From NCBI GenBank assembly GCA_022799175.1, contig JAAWNY010000029.1:1-35204 (forward strand): 35,204 nt of DNA, given 5' to 3'. The notes under the pieces were generated by a model, which saw only the letters and a list, made by a program, of their open reading frames with translations, did not search any database and was not told the DNA's origin. The position numbers and the translations under genes were made by a program. The DNA is from Lachnospiraceae bacterium. GTDB lineage: Bacteria > Bacillota > Clostridia > Lachnospirales > Lachnospiraceae. Positions 1-7,605 of the stretch are shown one piece after another. The number at the start of each line of letters is the position of its first letter. Position 1 is the first letter of the stretch.

Positions 1-87
1 AAGGGGAACATTGAGAGAATTATCAAAATTTGCTAAAGAATCCCAAGAATTATACCAGCAGTACCGGGAGAGATACCACCGGGAGGT

Positions 88-579
88 ATGTTGTCCAACC
101 TGGTATCCCAGTTGAAAGAAGCCGGGAAAGAGGACAAATATCGCGAGGTGTTGGAGGAAATTCCTCGCGTGAGAAAAGATTTTGGCGAGCCGCCTTTAGT
201 TACTCCTTCTTCTCAGATCGTAGGTACGCAGGCGGTGATGAATGTCATTGCTGGTGAGCGTTATAAGTTAGTACCCAAGGAGTCCAAGAAGATTATGCTG
301 GGTGAGTTTGGACAGACGGTGAAACCGTTTAATCCCGAGGTGCAAAAGAAGATTATCGGTGAGGAAACTCCGATCACCTGCCGTCCAGCAGATCTGATTC
401 CGCCTCAGTTGCCTCAGTTCGAGAAAGAGTGTGCCCGCTGGAAACAGCAGGATGAAGATGTGCTTTCGTATGCGCTGTTCCCGAAGGTAGCAGAAGAGTT
501 CTTTAAATATCGGGAGGCACAGCAGACAAAGGTGGATGCTGCAGTGGCAGATACGGAGAATAAGGCGTATCCGGTTTAA
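88..579 (+). CDS. C-terminal part of carboxyltransferase subunit (oxaloacetate decarboxylase alpha / transcarboxylase 5S family), frame broken upstream
   Basis: The 163-residue reading frame matches the C-terminal half of the biotin-dependent carboxyltransferase family (OadA, pyruvate carboxylase subunit B, transcarboxylase 5S). Hallmarks are GGMLSNLVSQL at its start, then EEIPRVRKDFGEPPLVTPSS, QIVGTQAVMNVI, IMLGEFG, PITCRPADLIPP and DEDVLSYALFPKVAEEFF. These enzymes move carboxyl groups between biotin and pyruvate or oxaloacetate. The protein ends without a biotinyl domain, so biotin would sit on a separate carrier. The full family is about 450-600 residues, so most of the gene lies left of the window. 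The frame has a stop at 34-36, while the adjoining frame (positions 2-70) stays open. A two-base slip in the GAGAG run at 68-72 would join QQYRE to IPPGGMLSNL. The ATG at 88 preceded by GGGAGG is probably the internal Pro-Gly-Gly motif, not a true start. Confidence 0.75.
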   Translation: MLSNLVSQLKEAGKEDKYREVLEEIPRVRKDFGEPPLVTPSSQIVGTQAVMNVIAGERYKLVPKESKKIMLGEFGQTVKPFNPEVQKKIIGEETPITCRPADLIPPQLPQFEKECARWKQQDEDVLSYALFPKVAEEFFKYREAQQTKVDAAVADTENKAYPV

Positions 580-621
580 AAGAGGGAAGTGAAAGGGAAT
601 TCGTTGATTCGTTGTGTATAA

Positions 622-667
622 AAAGGACAGGATCTGTGAATGGGCGGATCCTGTCCTTTATTTTTTG
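622..667 (+). terminator. Rho-independent terminator after the carboxyltransferase gene
   Basis: A perfect 13-bp stem pairs 622-634 (AAAGGACAGGATC) with 647-659 across a 12-nt loop. It is followed by ATTTTTTG, a good U-tract. It lies 43 bases after the stop codon at 577-579 and closes the leftmost transcription unit. Confidence 0.9.
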
Positions 668-688
668 GGTGGGGATGTATATTGAAGG

Positions 689-944
689 GTACGCCTTGGA
701 GGAAGGAGCGGGGCAGCAGTCAGACTGTCAGAAAATTTTTCCGGTTTCGGGATTAAGAAGTCCTAAAAGTTCTGAATTTTGCTAAATGCGAAACAAAAAT
801 GCCCAAACTCGCTTCGCTCAGACAGTGTGCATTTTTGTTTTAACGCAAAATACAAAACTTTAAGGACTTCTAAATCCTTGCACATGTCAAAATTTTCTGA
901 CAGTCTGACTGCTGCCCCACTCCTTCCTCCAAGGCGGATCATGG
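689..944 (-). repeat. Large palindromic repeat element, copy 1
   Basis: This 256-bp non-coding element folds into one long hairpin. Outer arms 692-739 and 889-936 pair over 48 positions with one mismatch. Middle arms 756-782 and 845-871 pair at 24 of 27. Inner arms 791-802 and 829-840 pair perfectly over 12. The 26-nt apical loop is 803-828. The strand is set by the loop: copy 2 carries the same loop on the plus strand. Termini GTACGCC (689-695) and GGCGGATCATGG (933-944) resemble those of copy 2. I see no transposase or open reading frame of coding quality. It could be a MITE-like element, a structured RNA or a DNA cruciform. Confidence 0.8.
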
Positions 945-1035
945 TATATGTATTTTTTCCACTGAGGGTATTGTTTGGTTGTTTTTTGGGAAATAGTTTC
1001 GAAAAGGGAATGTTTTTTATTTTAATAAGAATTTA

Positions 1036-1297
1036 CGATAATCAGCCAGGAAGGGAGCGATGGGGGCCGGGAGTGGACCAGGTCAGAGCCGTTTGCATTT
1101 GCAGGGATTTTAGGAGTTCTTAAACTTCCATAATTTTGCATTGAAACGAAAATGCACACTGTCTGAGTGAAGCGAGTTTGGGCATTTTTGTTTCGTTTTT
1201 CGCAAAATTTGGAAGTTTTAGAACTCCTTAATTACGAAACAGCAAAGGGCTCTGACCTGGTCCACTTCCGGCCCCCATCGCTCCCTTTCTGGCGTAC
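1036..1297 (+). repeat. Large palindromic repeat element, copy 2 (opposite orientation)
   Basis: This 262-bp element has the same architecture as copy 1. Outer arms 1046-1090 and 1248-1292 pair at 43 of 45, and both mismatches are G-T. Middle arms are about 1112-1139 and 1202-1228 with a one-base bulge. Inner arms 1143-1155 and 1182-1194 have one G-T. The 26-nt loop 1156-1181 differs from the copy 1 loop (minus strand) by a single base. The outer arms differ from those of copy 1 in sequence yet remain paired. The end at 1291-1297 is the reverse complement of the GTACGCC terminus of copy 1. The gap of 945-1035 between the two copies shows no gene. Confidence 0.8.
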
Positions 1298-1329
1298 CTT
1301 TTAATAAATACAGAAAAATCCCGAAAAGC

Positions 1330-1359
1330 TTGTCAAGGAAAAAGCAGGTATGATATACT
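1330..1359 (+). promoter_or_regulatory. Promoter of the isochorismatase-PPTase-Hsp70-J operon
   Basis: TTGTCA (1330-1335), an 18-bp spacer and TATACT (1354-1359), with an extended -10 TG at 1351-1352. It lies about 90 bases before the first start codon, just after repeat copy 2. Confidence 0.7.
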
Positions 1360-1452
1360 TAAATCAAGTAATGTTTACTTGGACAGGCAACGGAGAGATA
1401 GAGAAAATATATCATAATTATATCTTAACAGGAAAGGATAAGGGTGCGAACT

Positions 1453-2040
1453 ATGGAACGATATCTGGTTGTGATTGACATGCAAAAAGATTTTATTGAC
1501 GGAGCATTGGGAAGCGAAATGGCGCAGGCGATTGTTCCGGCAGTAGTAAAAAAGATCAAAGAATATAAGCCAGAAAGGGTTTATGCTACCCGAGACACCC
1601 ATTTTGAAAATTATCTGGAAACTTTGGAAGGAAAAAAACTACCAGTTATACATTGCATCAAAGGGAGTGAAGGATGGCAGATCCATCCGGAAGTAAAAGC
1701 GGCTATGCCAGAAGCAAAGATTTTTGATAAGTATACTTTTGGTTCCGAAGAGTTGGCAAAAGAGTTGTATCAGCGAAGTTTAAGGGGAGAGATGGAGATA
1801 GAATTAGCCGGTTTGTGTACGGATATCTGCGTGGTAAGTAATGCACTTTTGCTTCGCGCAAAGCTTCCTGGTACAGTGATACGGATAGATCCGAAGTGCT
1901 GTGCTGGAGTAACGGAGGAAACGCATAAGGCAGCATTAGAGACGATGCGGATGTGCCAGATCGATATATTGACGGGGGACGGGAGTACCAGTGAGGAAGA
2001 AGGGGCGACAGAGACGATGCCGGTAGAAGAGAAGAAATGA
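1453..2040 (+). CDS. Isochorismatase-family cysteine hydrolase (nicotinamidase-like)
   Basis: A 195-residue protein of the isochorismatase/nicotinamidase fold, which typically hydrolyses amides or vinyl ethers. The likely triad is visible: Asp9 in VVIDMQKDF, Lys93 in IFDKYTF, and Cys126 in LCTDICVVSNAL, where the family has its nucleophilic cysteine after TD. Length is normal. AAGGG at 1440-1444 sits 8 bases before the ATG at 1453; a GTG at 1444 would add three residues. The C-terminal tail (SEEEGATETMPVEEKK) is acidic and looks disordered. Its stop overlaps the start of the phosphopantetheinyl transferase (ATGA), so the two are translationally coupled. The substrate cannot be told from sequence; nicotinamide is possible. 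Confidence 0.85.
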   Translation: MERYLVVIDMQKDFIDGALGSEMAQAIVPAVVKKIKEYKPERVYATRDTHFENYLETLEGKKLPVIHCIKGSEGWQIHPEVKAAMPEAKIFDKYTFGSEELAKELYQRSLRGEMEIELAGLCTDICVVSNALLLRAKLPGTVIRIDPKCCAGVTEETHKAALETMRMCQIDILTGDGSTSEEEGATETMPVEEKK

Positions 2041-2753
2041 GGATACAGATATATCTTCTGGATGTTTCTGGATTTCAGCAGGATGTAGCCGTAGAGGGAC
2101 CGGAATTTCGACATTTGTGTGAAAGACTTTCCGAGAAAAGACAACAAAAAATAGAAAGCTTTCGCTATGCCAAAGGAAAAGCTCTTTCTTTGGGGGCGGG
2201 GCTTTTGCTGGATTATGGTCTTTTCCAATATGGAATTCGGGAACGGGATGTAGTGATGGTTTATGGGCCGGATGAGAAACCGTATTTGCGGGATTATCCG
2301 GAGATCCATTTTAATTTATCACATTCCGGAACCTTGGCGATGGCGGTTTTTGCCGATTGGGAAGTGGGCTGTGATATAGAACGGATCGCAGTGCCGGATA
2401 TGCGGATCGCCCATCGTTTTTTTGCTGTGGGAGAGATAGCGGCACTGGAATCAGGAAAGGAAGAAGAGCAGACAGAGAACTTTTATCGTTTTTGGACTTT
2501 AAAAGAAAGCTTTCTAAAATTGACAGGCAAGGGAATGCGGATGCCTATGAATGCGTTTTGCATTCATTTGGGTCCGCCAGTGTATGCAGAGCGCAACAAA
2601 GAGCGCTTGAAATATGGATTTGCAGAATTTGCATATCCCGGTTATCGGGCGGCACTTTGTGTGGAAAAGCCAGGGGCAGAAGTGCTGGCAGGAATGGAGC
2701 CGGAATGGTTATCCTGGAATCATATTTGGAAAATGGAAGATAGGAAAGAGTAA
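2037..2753 (+). CDS. 4'-phosphopantetheinyl transferase, Sfp type
   Basis: This 238-residue enzyme would transfer phosphopantetheine from CoA to a carrier-protein serine. The Sfp-family motifs appear in order: KPYL at 81-84 followed by IHFNLSHSG (90-98), the Mg-binding GCDIERI (Asp113, Glu115), and FWTLKESFLKLTGKG (152-166, with Glu157 and Lys161). The two-lobed Sfp length of about 230 fits, rather than the 120-residue AcpS type. No polyketide or peptide synthetase is in the window, so its carrier may be encoded elsewhere or be the fatty-acid ACP. It overlaps the upstream hydrolase by four bases and precedes the Hsp70 gene by 27 bases. Confidence 0.9.
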   Translation: MRIQIYLLDVSGFQQDVAVEGPEFRHLCERLSEKRQQKIESFRYAKGKALSLGAGLLLDYGLFQYGIRERDVVMVYGPDEKPYLRDYPEIHFNLSHSGTLAMAVFADWEVGCDIERIAVPDMRIAHRFFAVGEIAALESGKEEEQTENFYRFWTLKESFLKLTGKGMRMPMNAFCIHLGPPVYAERNKERLKYGFAEFAYPGYRAALCVEKPGAEVLAGMEPEWLSWNHIWKMEDRKE

Positions 2754-2780
2754 GAGAAAACGTCTGTTGGAGGAAAAAGT

Positions 2781-4472
2781 ATGGCGATTATAGGAATCGA
2801 TCTGGGCACCACAAACAGCCTGGTATCCGTATGGAAGGACGGACATGCCGTGTTGATTCCCAACCAGCTGGGATCTTTTCTGACGCCAAGTGTGGTGGCT
2901 GAGGAGAATGGTGAGATCTGGGTGGGGGCAGTAGCAAAGGATAAGAGAATCCGAAAACCGGAGCAGAGTGCTGCTTCGTTTAAACGTTTTATGGGGACTA
3001 TGTATAAGTCTTCTCTGGGAGAACGGTGGTATAGTTCTCAGGAGTTGTCAGCCATGATTCTTCGCCAGTTGAAGAGAGATGCCGAAGAATATCTGGGAGA
3101 GCAGGTAGAAGAGGCAGTGATTAGTGTTCCGGCATATTTTAATGACGAACAAAGATTTGCTACCAAGCAGGCGGGACTTTTGGCCGGATTAAAGGTGGAA
3201 CGTCTGATAAATGAGCCTTCGGCGGCGGCTCTTTCCTGTCGGAATCTGGAGAACGAAGAGGATGAAAGTTTTTTGGTCATTGATTTTGGCGGCGGCACGC
3301 TAGATGTTTCGGTAGTGGAATGTTTTGACCAGATGATTGAGATTCTGGCAGTTTCCGGTGATAATAAACTGGGTGGCAATGACTTTGATAAACGAATCGC
3401 CGAACATTTTTGCAGGGAGCACGGTTTGGAATATGATCATCTCTGCCAACAGCACCGGCTCGAACTTTTGAAGAGCGCAGAATGGTGCAAGCGCCAGCTA
3501 ACGGAGAAAAATGCCGGGATGATGGAATGGGATAGTCCGGATGGAAAGAAGGGATTAATTTTTACTTCGGAAGATTTGATACGGGTATCGGCGCCTATCT
3601 TGAAACGGATGGAGGAAGTGGTTGGGAAAGCACTGCGGGATGCTTCCATAAGTATTGGGGAAATCGATAAGATAGTGCTGGTGGGAGGCACTTGCCGAAT
3701 GCCGGTGATTCGTCAGTATATTCATCATTTTACAGGGGTAGAACCGGTGCTGGCAGCAAATCCAGATGAAATCGTTGCTATAGGAGCAGGGACTTATGCA
3801 GGGATTAAAGAACGAAGGGAGGAGATCCGCGACGTTGTATTGACAGATATTTGTCCCTTTACACTTGGCGTTGGGGTTTGGGATGAAAGCAGCCATGAAT
3901 TGATGCTTTCGCCCATTATCGAACGAAATTGTGTGTTGCCCTTTAGCCGGGAAGAGATCTTTGAACCAAGTACGCAGACCCAGACGAAAGTCAACATTAA
4001 AATATATCAGGGAGAGTCCATGTACTGTAAGAAAAATCTGTTTCTAGGAAAAGTGGATTTGGAAATTCCGCCGGGAGATACCAGAAACCGGCTGGTAACC
4101 GTGCGTTTTACTTATGATATTAATGGGATTTTGGAAGTAGAGGCGACTAACCTTGTGGGCCAAAAAGCGCGGGAGGTGATTATCAACAGCGGGATTCGTA
4201 TGAGTGAGGAAGAATTAAATCAAAAAATTGCTCAGATCAAGGAGTTGAAATACGTATCCAGAGATGAAGAAAAAAATCAATTTCTTTTCGCGAGAGCAGA
4301 GCGTCTTTATCAGGAGTCGTTAGGAGAGGAACGGGAAGTGGTTATGAGGAATCGTCAATGGCTGGATTCGGTTATAAATGGGAAAAATCAAGCGGCGATT
4401 CATGCGGCACAAAAACAGGTGGGACAGGTTTTTGATTATCTGGAAGAAAAATTAGGACTTGGTGAGCTGTGA
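2781..4472 (+). CDS. hscC: Hsp70-family chaperone, HscC type
   Basis: A 563-residue Hsp70. The N-terminal actin-like ATPase carries IGIDLGTTNSLVSVW (4-18), AVISVPAYFND, NEPSAAAL, DFGGGTLDVSVVE and VLVGGTCRMP. A substrate-binding beta domain (from about 370, starting DICPFTLGVG) and a short helical end follow. DnaK is typically over 600 residues; this shorter form with no long lid tail matches E. coli HscC. The next gene overlaps it by four bases and encodes a J-domain protein, as expected for an HscC with its dedicated co-chaperone. GGAGG lies before the ATG. It is probably a specialised chaperone rather than the housekeeping DnaK, since no grpE or dnaJ is adjacent. Confidence 0.9.
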   Translation: MAIIGIDLGTTNSLVSVWKDGHAVLIPNQLGSFLTPSVVAEENGEIWVGAVAKDKRIRKPEQSAASFKRFMGTMYKSSLGERWYSSQELSAMILRQLKRDAEEYLGEQVEEAVISVPAYFNDEQRFATKQAGLLAGLKVERLINEPSAAALSCRNLENEEDESFLVIDFGGGTLDVSVVECFDQMIEILAVSGDNKLGGNDFDKRIAEHFCREHGLEYDHLCQQHRLELLKSAEWCKRQLTEKNAGMMEWDSPDGKKGLIFTSEDLIRVSAPILKRMEEVVGKALRDASISIGEIDKIVLVGGTCRMPVIRQYIHHFTGVEPVLAANPDEIVAIGAGTYAGIKERREEIRDVVLTDICPFTLGVGVWDESSHELMLSPIIERNCVLPFSREEIFEPSTQTQTKVNIKIYQGESMYCKKNLFLGKVDLEIPPGDTRNRLVTVRFTYDINGILEVEATNLVGQKAREVIINSGIRMSEEELNQKIAQIKELKYVSRDEEKNQFLFARAERLYQESLGEEREVVMRNRQWLDSVINGKNQAAIHAAQKQVGQVFDYLEEKLGLGEL

Positions 4473-5416
4473 TGGGTGAGCAGAATTTTTGGGATCTTTT
4501 AGAGCTTACTCCGACAGGAAATAAAAAAATCATAAAAAAGGCATACGCCAGAAAATGTCGGGTTTGTCATCCGGAAGATCATCCCGAGGAATTTAAACGG
4601 CTGCATCAGGCATATGAAAAAGCGCTGGATTATGCATCCCGAGTCGGGGAAGACAGAGAGTCGGAGATACATTTTTCGACAGAGAATTTTCAGTCAGAGA
4701 AAAGAGAACCATCGGAGAATCCGGAGGATTTCTGTTGTCTTGAGATTTCTGCTGAAAAATGGGAAACGTTATTAAACGAGGAGACCGAACAGGAACAAAA
4801 GTCTGCCTCTTTGCCCGACGAACAGGGATTACCAAAACCAGAAGATGTCCGACAGACCCCAAACCGGGTGGATCCGGAGGTTTTGTTAGATCAGATGAAA
4901 GAGCTGGAGACACGTTGCCGGGATGGCGCTTCTCAAAGGGAACAGGATTATCCGGCTTTGATGGAGAGTTGGGATGCATTGGCAGAAAGTGAATTATTCA
5001 AAGAATATGGACATGCGCCATTTTTCACCTCAAAGCTGTTTGCCTGGTTGGAACAGGAACGAGGAGAACTCCATATGTCCACGATGATAGGCTTGTGTCG
5101 TATTTATCGTGTGATAGAAACGAATCAGGCATCGAGATGGAAATACAAACAGTGGAAAAATGAACGAGCTATGAAAAAATATCCGGAGATCCGTTTTTTG
5201 ATGTATGAGATTATCGGTTATGATAAAGTATGGGAACGGGATGTCTATGCAAAACGGCTTTTTACTTATGGGATGTCTCCCCAAAAGGTGAGAAAAGAGA
5301 AAGAACGGCCGGAATATAATTTTGATATTTGGGCTTTTTTGTCGGAAAATCGCTGGCTCTGGAAGACGATTTTGGCAGTATTGTTGGCGATTCGTATCTT
5401 TTCTCATTTTGGATGA
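4469..5416 (+). CDS. Membrane-anchored J-domain protein, partner of HscC
   Basis: A 315-residue protein. Residues 5-55 form a degenerate J domain: NFWDLLELTP, then IIKKAYARK, then CHPEDHPEEFKRLHQAYEKAL. The usual His-Pro-Asp is His34-Pro35-Glu36-Asp37. This layout resembles the DjlB/DjlC (HscD) group, which partners HscC in E. coli. The middle (60-140) is acidic and of low complexity. Residues 160-260 look helical. A single hydrophobic segment at about 296-312 (WLWKTILAVLLAIRIF) ends the chain as a C-terminal tail anchor, which would place the J domain in the cytoplasm and recruit the chaperone to the membrane. The start ATGATG overlaps the hscC stop. Confidence 0.85.
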   Translation: MMGEQNFWDLLELTPTGNKKIIKKAYARKCRVCHPEDHPEEFKRLHQAYEKALDYASRVGEDRESEIHFSTENFQSEKREPSENPEDFCCLEISAEKWETLLNEETEQEQKSASLPDEQGLPKPEDVRQTPNRVDPEVLLDQMKELETRCRDGASQREQDYPALMESWDALAESELFKEYGHAPFFTSKLFAWLEQERGELHMSTMIGLCRIYRVIETNQASRWKYKQWKNERAMKKYPEIRFLMYEIIGYDKVWERDVYAKRLFTYGMSPQKVRKEKERPEYNFDIWAFLSENRWLWKTILAVLLAIRIFSHFG

Positions 5417-5450
5417 CAGAAAACCGGATGAAAAACACTTGCGCTTTCTC

Positions 5451-5479
5451 TTTTCAAAACGATACGGATGTGGTATGAT
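5451..5479 (+). promoter_or_regulatory. Promoter of the pyrH-frr-uppS run
   Basis: TTTTCA (5451-5456), a 17-bp spacer and TATGAT (5474-5479), with extended -10 TGG at 5471-5473. The weak -35 is typical when a TGn is present. It lies 36 bases before the pyrH start. Confidence 0.6.
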
Positions 5480-5514
5480 ATCTCCATAGCGAAACACGAC
5501 AGGAGAATCGATTC

Positions 5515-6219
5515 ATGAATAGAAGACGTATATTTTTAAAATTGAGCGGAGAAGCGCTGGCTGGTCATAAGAAAACTGGGTTTGACGAGGACACCGTCAA
5601 AGAGGTGGCTCGTCAGGTGAAGCTGTCTGTGGATTTGGGGATTCAGGTGGGAATTGTGATCGGCGGCGGTAATTTTTGGCGAGGACGTACCAGTGAGGCC
5701 ATCGATCGCACGAAGGCAGATCAGATCGGGATGCTGGCTACGGTGATGAATTGTATTTATGTGTCAGAGATTTTCCGAAATGCCGGAATGAAGACTCAGA
5801 TTTTGACGCCTTTTGCTTGTGGCGCCATGACTCAGCTGTTTTCCAAAGATCGGGCAAATAAATATTTTGAAAAAGGTATGGTAGTATTTTTTGCTGGTGG
5901 TACCGGGCATCCTTATTTTTCTACCGATACCGGTATCACGTTGCGGGCAGTTGAGATGGATGCGGATTGTATTTTGTTGGCGAAGTCTATTGATGGAGTA
6001 TACGACAGTGATCCGGCGAAAAATCCGCAGGCAAAGCGATATGATACGATCTCTATTCAGGAGGTTATCGACAAAAAACTGGCAGTAGTAGATTTGACAG
6101 CTTCTATTATGTGTCTAGAGCATAAGATGCCTATGGCAGTATTTGATTTGAATGAAAAAGACAGTATTGCCAACGCCATACAGGGAAAAATCAACGGCAC
6201 GATAGTGACCGTGGAATAA
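5515..6219 (+). CDS. pyrH: UMP kinase
   Basis: A 234-residue enzyme that phosphorylates UMP to UDP with ATP, the bacterial hexameric amino-acid-kinase type. Visible motifs are FLKLSGEAL (7-15), GIVIGGGNFWRG, DQIGMLATVMN, FFAGGTGHPYFSTDTG and ILLAKSIDGVYDSDP. Length is normal for PyrH. CAGGAGA lies 8 bases before ATG. It is followed 12 bases later by frr, the usual pairing. Confidence 0.97.
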   Translation: MNRRRIFLKLSGEALAGHKKTGFDEDTVKEVARQVKLSVDLGIQVGIVIGGGNFWRGRTSEAIDRTKADQIGMLATVMNCIYVSEIFRNAGMKTQILTPFACGAMTQLFSKDRANKYFEKGMVVFFAGGTGHPYFSTDTGITLRAVEMDADCILLAKSIDGVYDSDPAKNPQAKRYDTISIQEVIDKKLAVVDLTASIMCLEHKMPMAVFDLNEKDSIANAIQGKINGTIVTVE

Positions 6220-6231
6220 CAGGAGGGGAAT

Positions 6232-6786
6232 ATGCAGGAACAATTAAAAATGTATGAGGACAAGATGAACAAGTCTTTGGAAGTATTGTTAGGAGATTTT
6301 GCTACGGTTCGGGCCGGACGTGCGAATCCGCATGTGTTGGACAAGATCAAAGTGGATTATTATGGGACACCGACCCCGATTCAACAGGTGGGCAATATCA
6401 ATATTCCGGAGGCAAGGATGATCGTAATTCAGCCTTGGGAAAAAAGCCTATTAAAGGCAATCGAAAAAGCGATCAATATGTCAGATTTGGGAATTCACCC
6501 TACAAATGACGGTAATGTGATTCGTTTGGTATTTCCGGAGTTGACAGAGGAGCGCAGAAAAGATTTGGCAAAGGATATAAAGAAGAAAGGCGAAGGCGTC
6601 AAGGTGGCAGTTCGCAATATTCGCCGAGATGCCAATGAGACCTTTAAGAAGATGGAGAAATCGGGCGAGATGTCAGAAGATGATCTGAAACTGGGGACAG
6701 AGAAGATTCAGAAAATCACCGATAAGATGATAGACAAGATCGATGCGGCGGTAGAGGAAAAGACGAAGGAGATCATGACCGTATAG
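6232..6786 (+). CDS. frr: Ribosome recycling factor
   Basis: A 184-residue cytosolic protein that splits post-termination ribosomes together with EF-G. The start MYEDKMNKSLEVLLGDFATV, then RAGRANPHVLD, VDYYGTPTP, MIVIQPWEKS and PELTEERRKDLAK are family signatures; residues 1-30 and 105-184 form the coiled-coil arm. Length matches the usual 185. AGGAGGGG precedes the ATG. Confidence 0.97.
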   Translation: MQEQLKMYEDKMNKSLEVLLGDFATVRAGRANPHVLDKIKVDYYGTPTPIQQVGNINIPEARMIVIQPWEKSLLKAIEKAINMSDLGIHPTNDGNVIRLVFPELTEERRKDLAKDIKKKGEGVKVAVRNIRRDANETFKKMEKSGEMSEDDLKLGTEKIQKITDKMIDKIDAAVEEKTKEIMTV

Positions 6787-6812
6787 CTTTTAGGACAATT
6801 ATCAGAAATGGG

Positions 6813-6840
6813 GGGACAGGGGTATGTATATTCCTGTCCC
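6813..6840 (+). other. Hairpin between frr and uppS
   Basis: A perfect 8-bp stem GGGACAGG (6813-6820) pairs with CCTGTCCC (6833-6840). No real U-tract follows (ATTATTG), so it is more likely an mRNA processing or attenuation hairpin than a full terminator. Confidence 0.5.
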
Positions 6841-6864
6841 ATTATTGCGATTAGGGAGGAAAAG

Positions 6865-7587
6865 ATGGAAAAAAAACAAGAAGGATTGATCATTCCTAGA
6901 CATGTGGCATTGATCCTGGATGGAAACGGCCGTTGGGCAAAGAAGCGGGGATTACCGCGCACGATGGGACATAAGGAAGGCTGTGTGACGGTAGAGAAGA
7001 CGGTGGAAATTGCGGCGCGAATGGGGATTGAATATCTTACGGTATATGGATTTTCTACCGAGAATTGGAAACGTTCAGCGGAAGAAGTGGGAGCGCTGAT
7101 GCAGTTGTTTCGTTATTATATGGTACGCCTGTTAAAAATAGCTTCGGCGAATCATGTGCGGGTGCGAATGATTGGAGACCGGAATCGATTTGATAAAGAC
7201 ATTATTGAGGGGATTAATCGTTTGGAGTCAGAGACAAAAGAAAATACCGGAATGACCTTTGTGATTGCCGTGAATTATGGCGGACGGGATGAGATTATTC
7301 GAGCAGTACGGCATCTGGCTGCTGATTGTAAAGCCGGCTTGATTCAGGAAGAGAGGATCACGGAAACGTTGATGGCTTCTTATTTGGATACGGCAGATAT
7401 GCCAGATCCGGATCTGTTGATTCGAACCAGCGGAGAAATTCGTCTTTCCAATTATTTGTTATGGCAGCTGGCTTATACAGAGATTTATGTGACCGATTGT
7501 TTGTGGCCAGATTTTAATAAAGAGGAATTGGAAAAGGCAATTCTGGCGTATAATAAACGGGAACGGAGATTTGGCGGGATTCAGTAA
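6865..7587 (+). CDS. uppS: Isoprenyl transferase (undecaprenyl diphosphate synthase)
   Basis: A 240-residue cis-prenyltransferase that builds the C55 lipid carrier for cell-wall synthesis. It has the catalytic HVALILDGNGRWA (Asp19), then GHKEG, LTVYGFSTENWKR, and the C-terminal DPDLLIRTSGEIRLSNYLLW. The start at 6865 is chosen because AGGGAGGA lies 6 bases before it and the family begins near here. An ATG at 6808 is in frame but would add residues encoded by the intergenic hairpin. Confidence 0.96.
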   Translation: MEKKQEGLIIPRHVALILDGNGRWAKKRGLPRTMGHKEGCVTVEKTVEIAARMGIEYLTVYGFSTENWKRSAEEVGALMQLFRYYMVRLLKIASANHVRVRMIGDRNRFDKDIIEGINRLESETKENTGMTFVIAVNYGGRDEIIRAVRHLAADCKAGLIQEERITETLMASYLDTADMPDPDLLIRTSGEIRLSNYLLWQLAYTEIYVTDCLWPDFNKEELEKAILAYNKRERRFGGIQ

Positions 7588-7605
7588 CGAAAAGGGGGAG
7601 TCTGA

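Noticed and set aside
779-1123. A 114-residue open reading frame across the palindromic repeats
   Set aside because: It runs through both repeat elements, has no ribosome binding site and has no domain-like composition; the structure explains the sequence.
689-1297. CRISPR array
   Set aside because: Only two large inverted units, no regular short direct repeats with spacers, and no cas genes.
6808-6864. Longer N-terminus of uppS
   Set aside because: It would translate the intergenic hairpin; AGGGAGGA before 6865 marks the start better.
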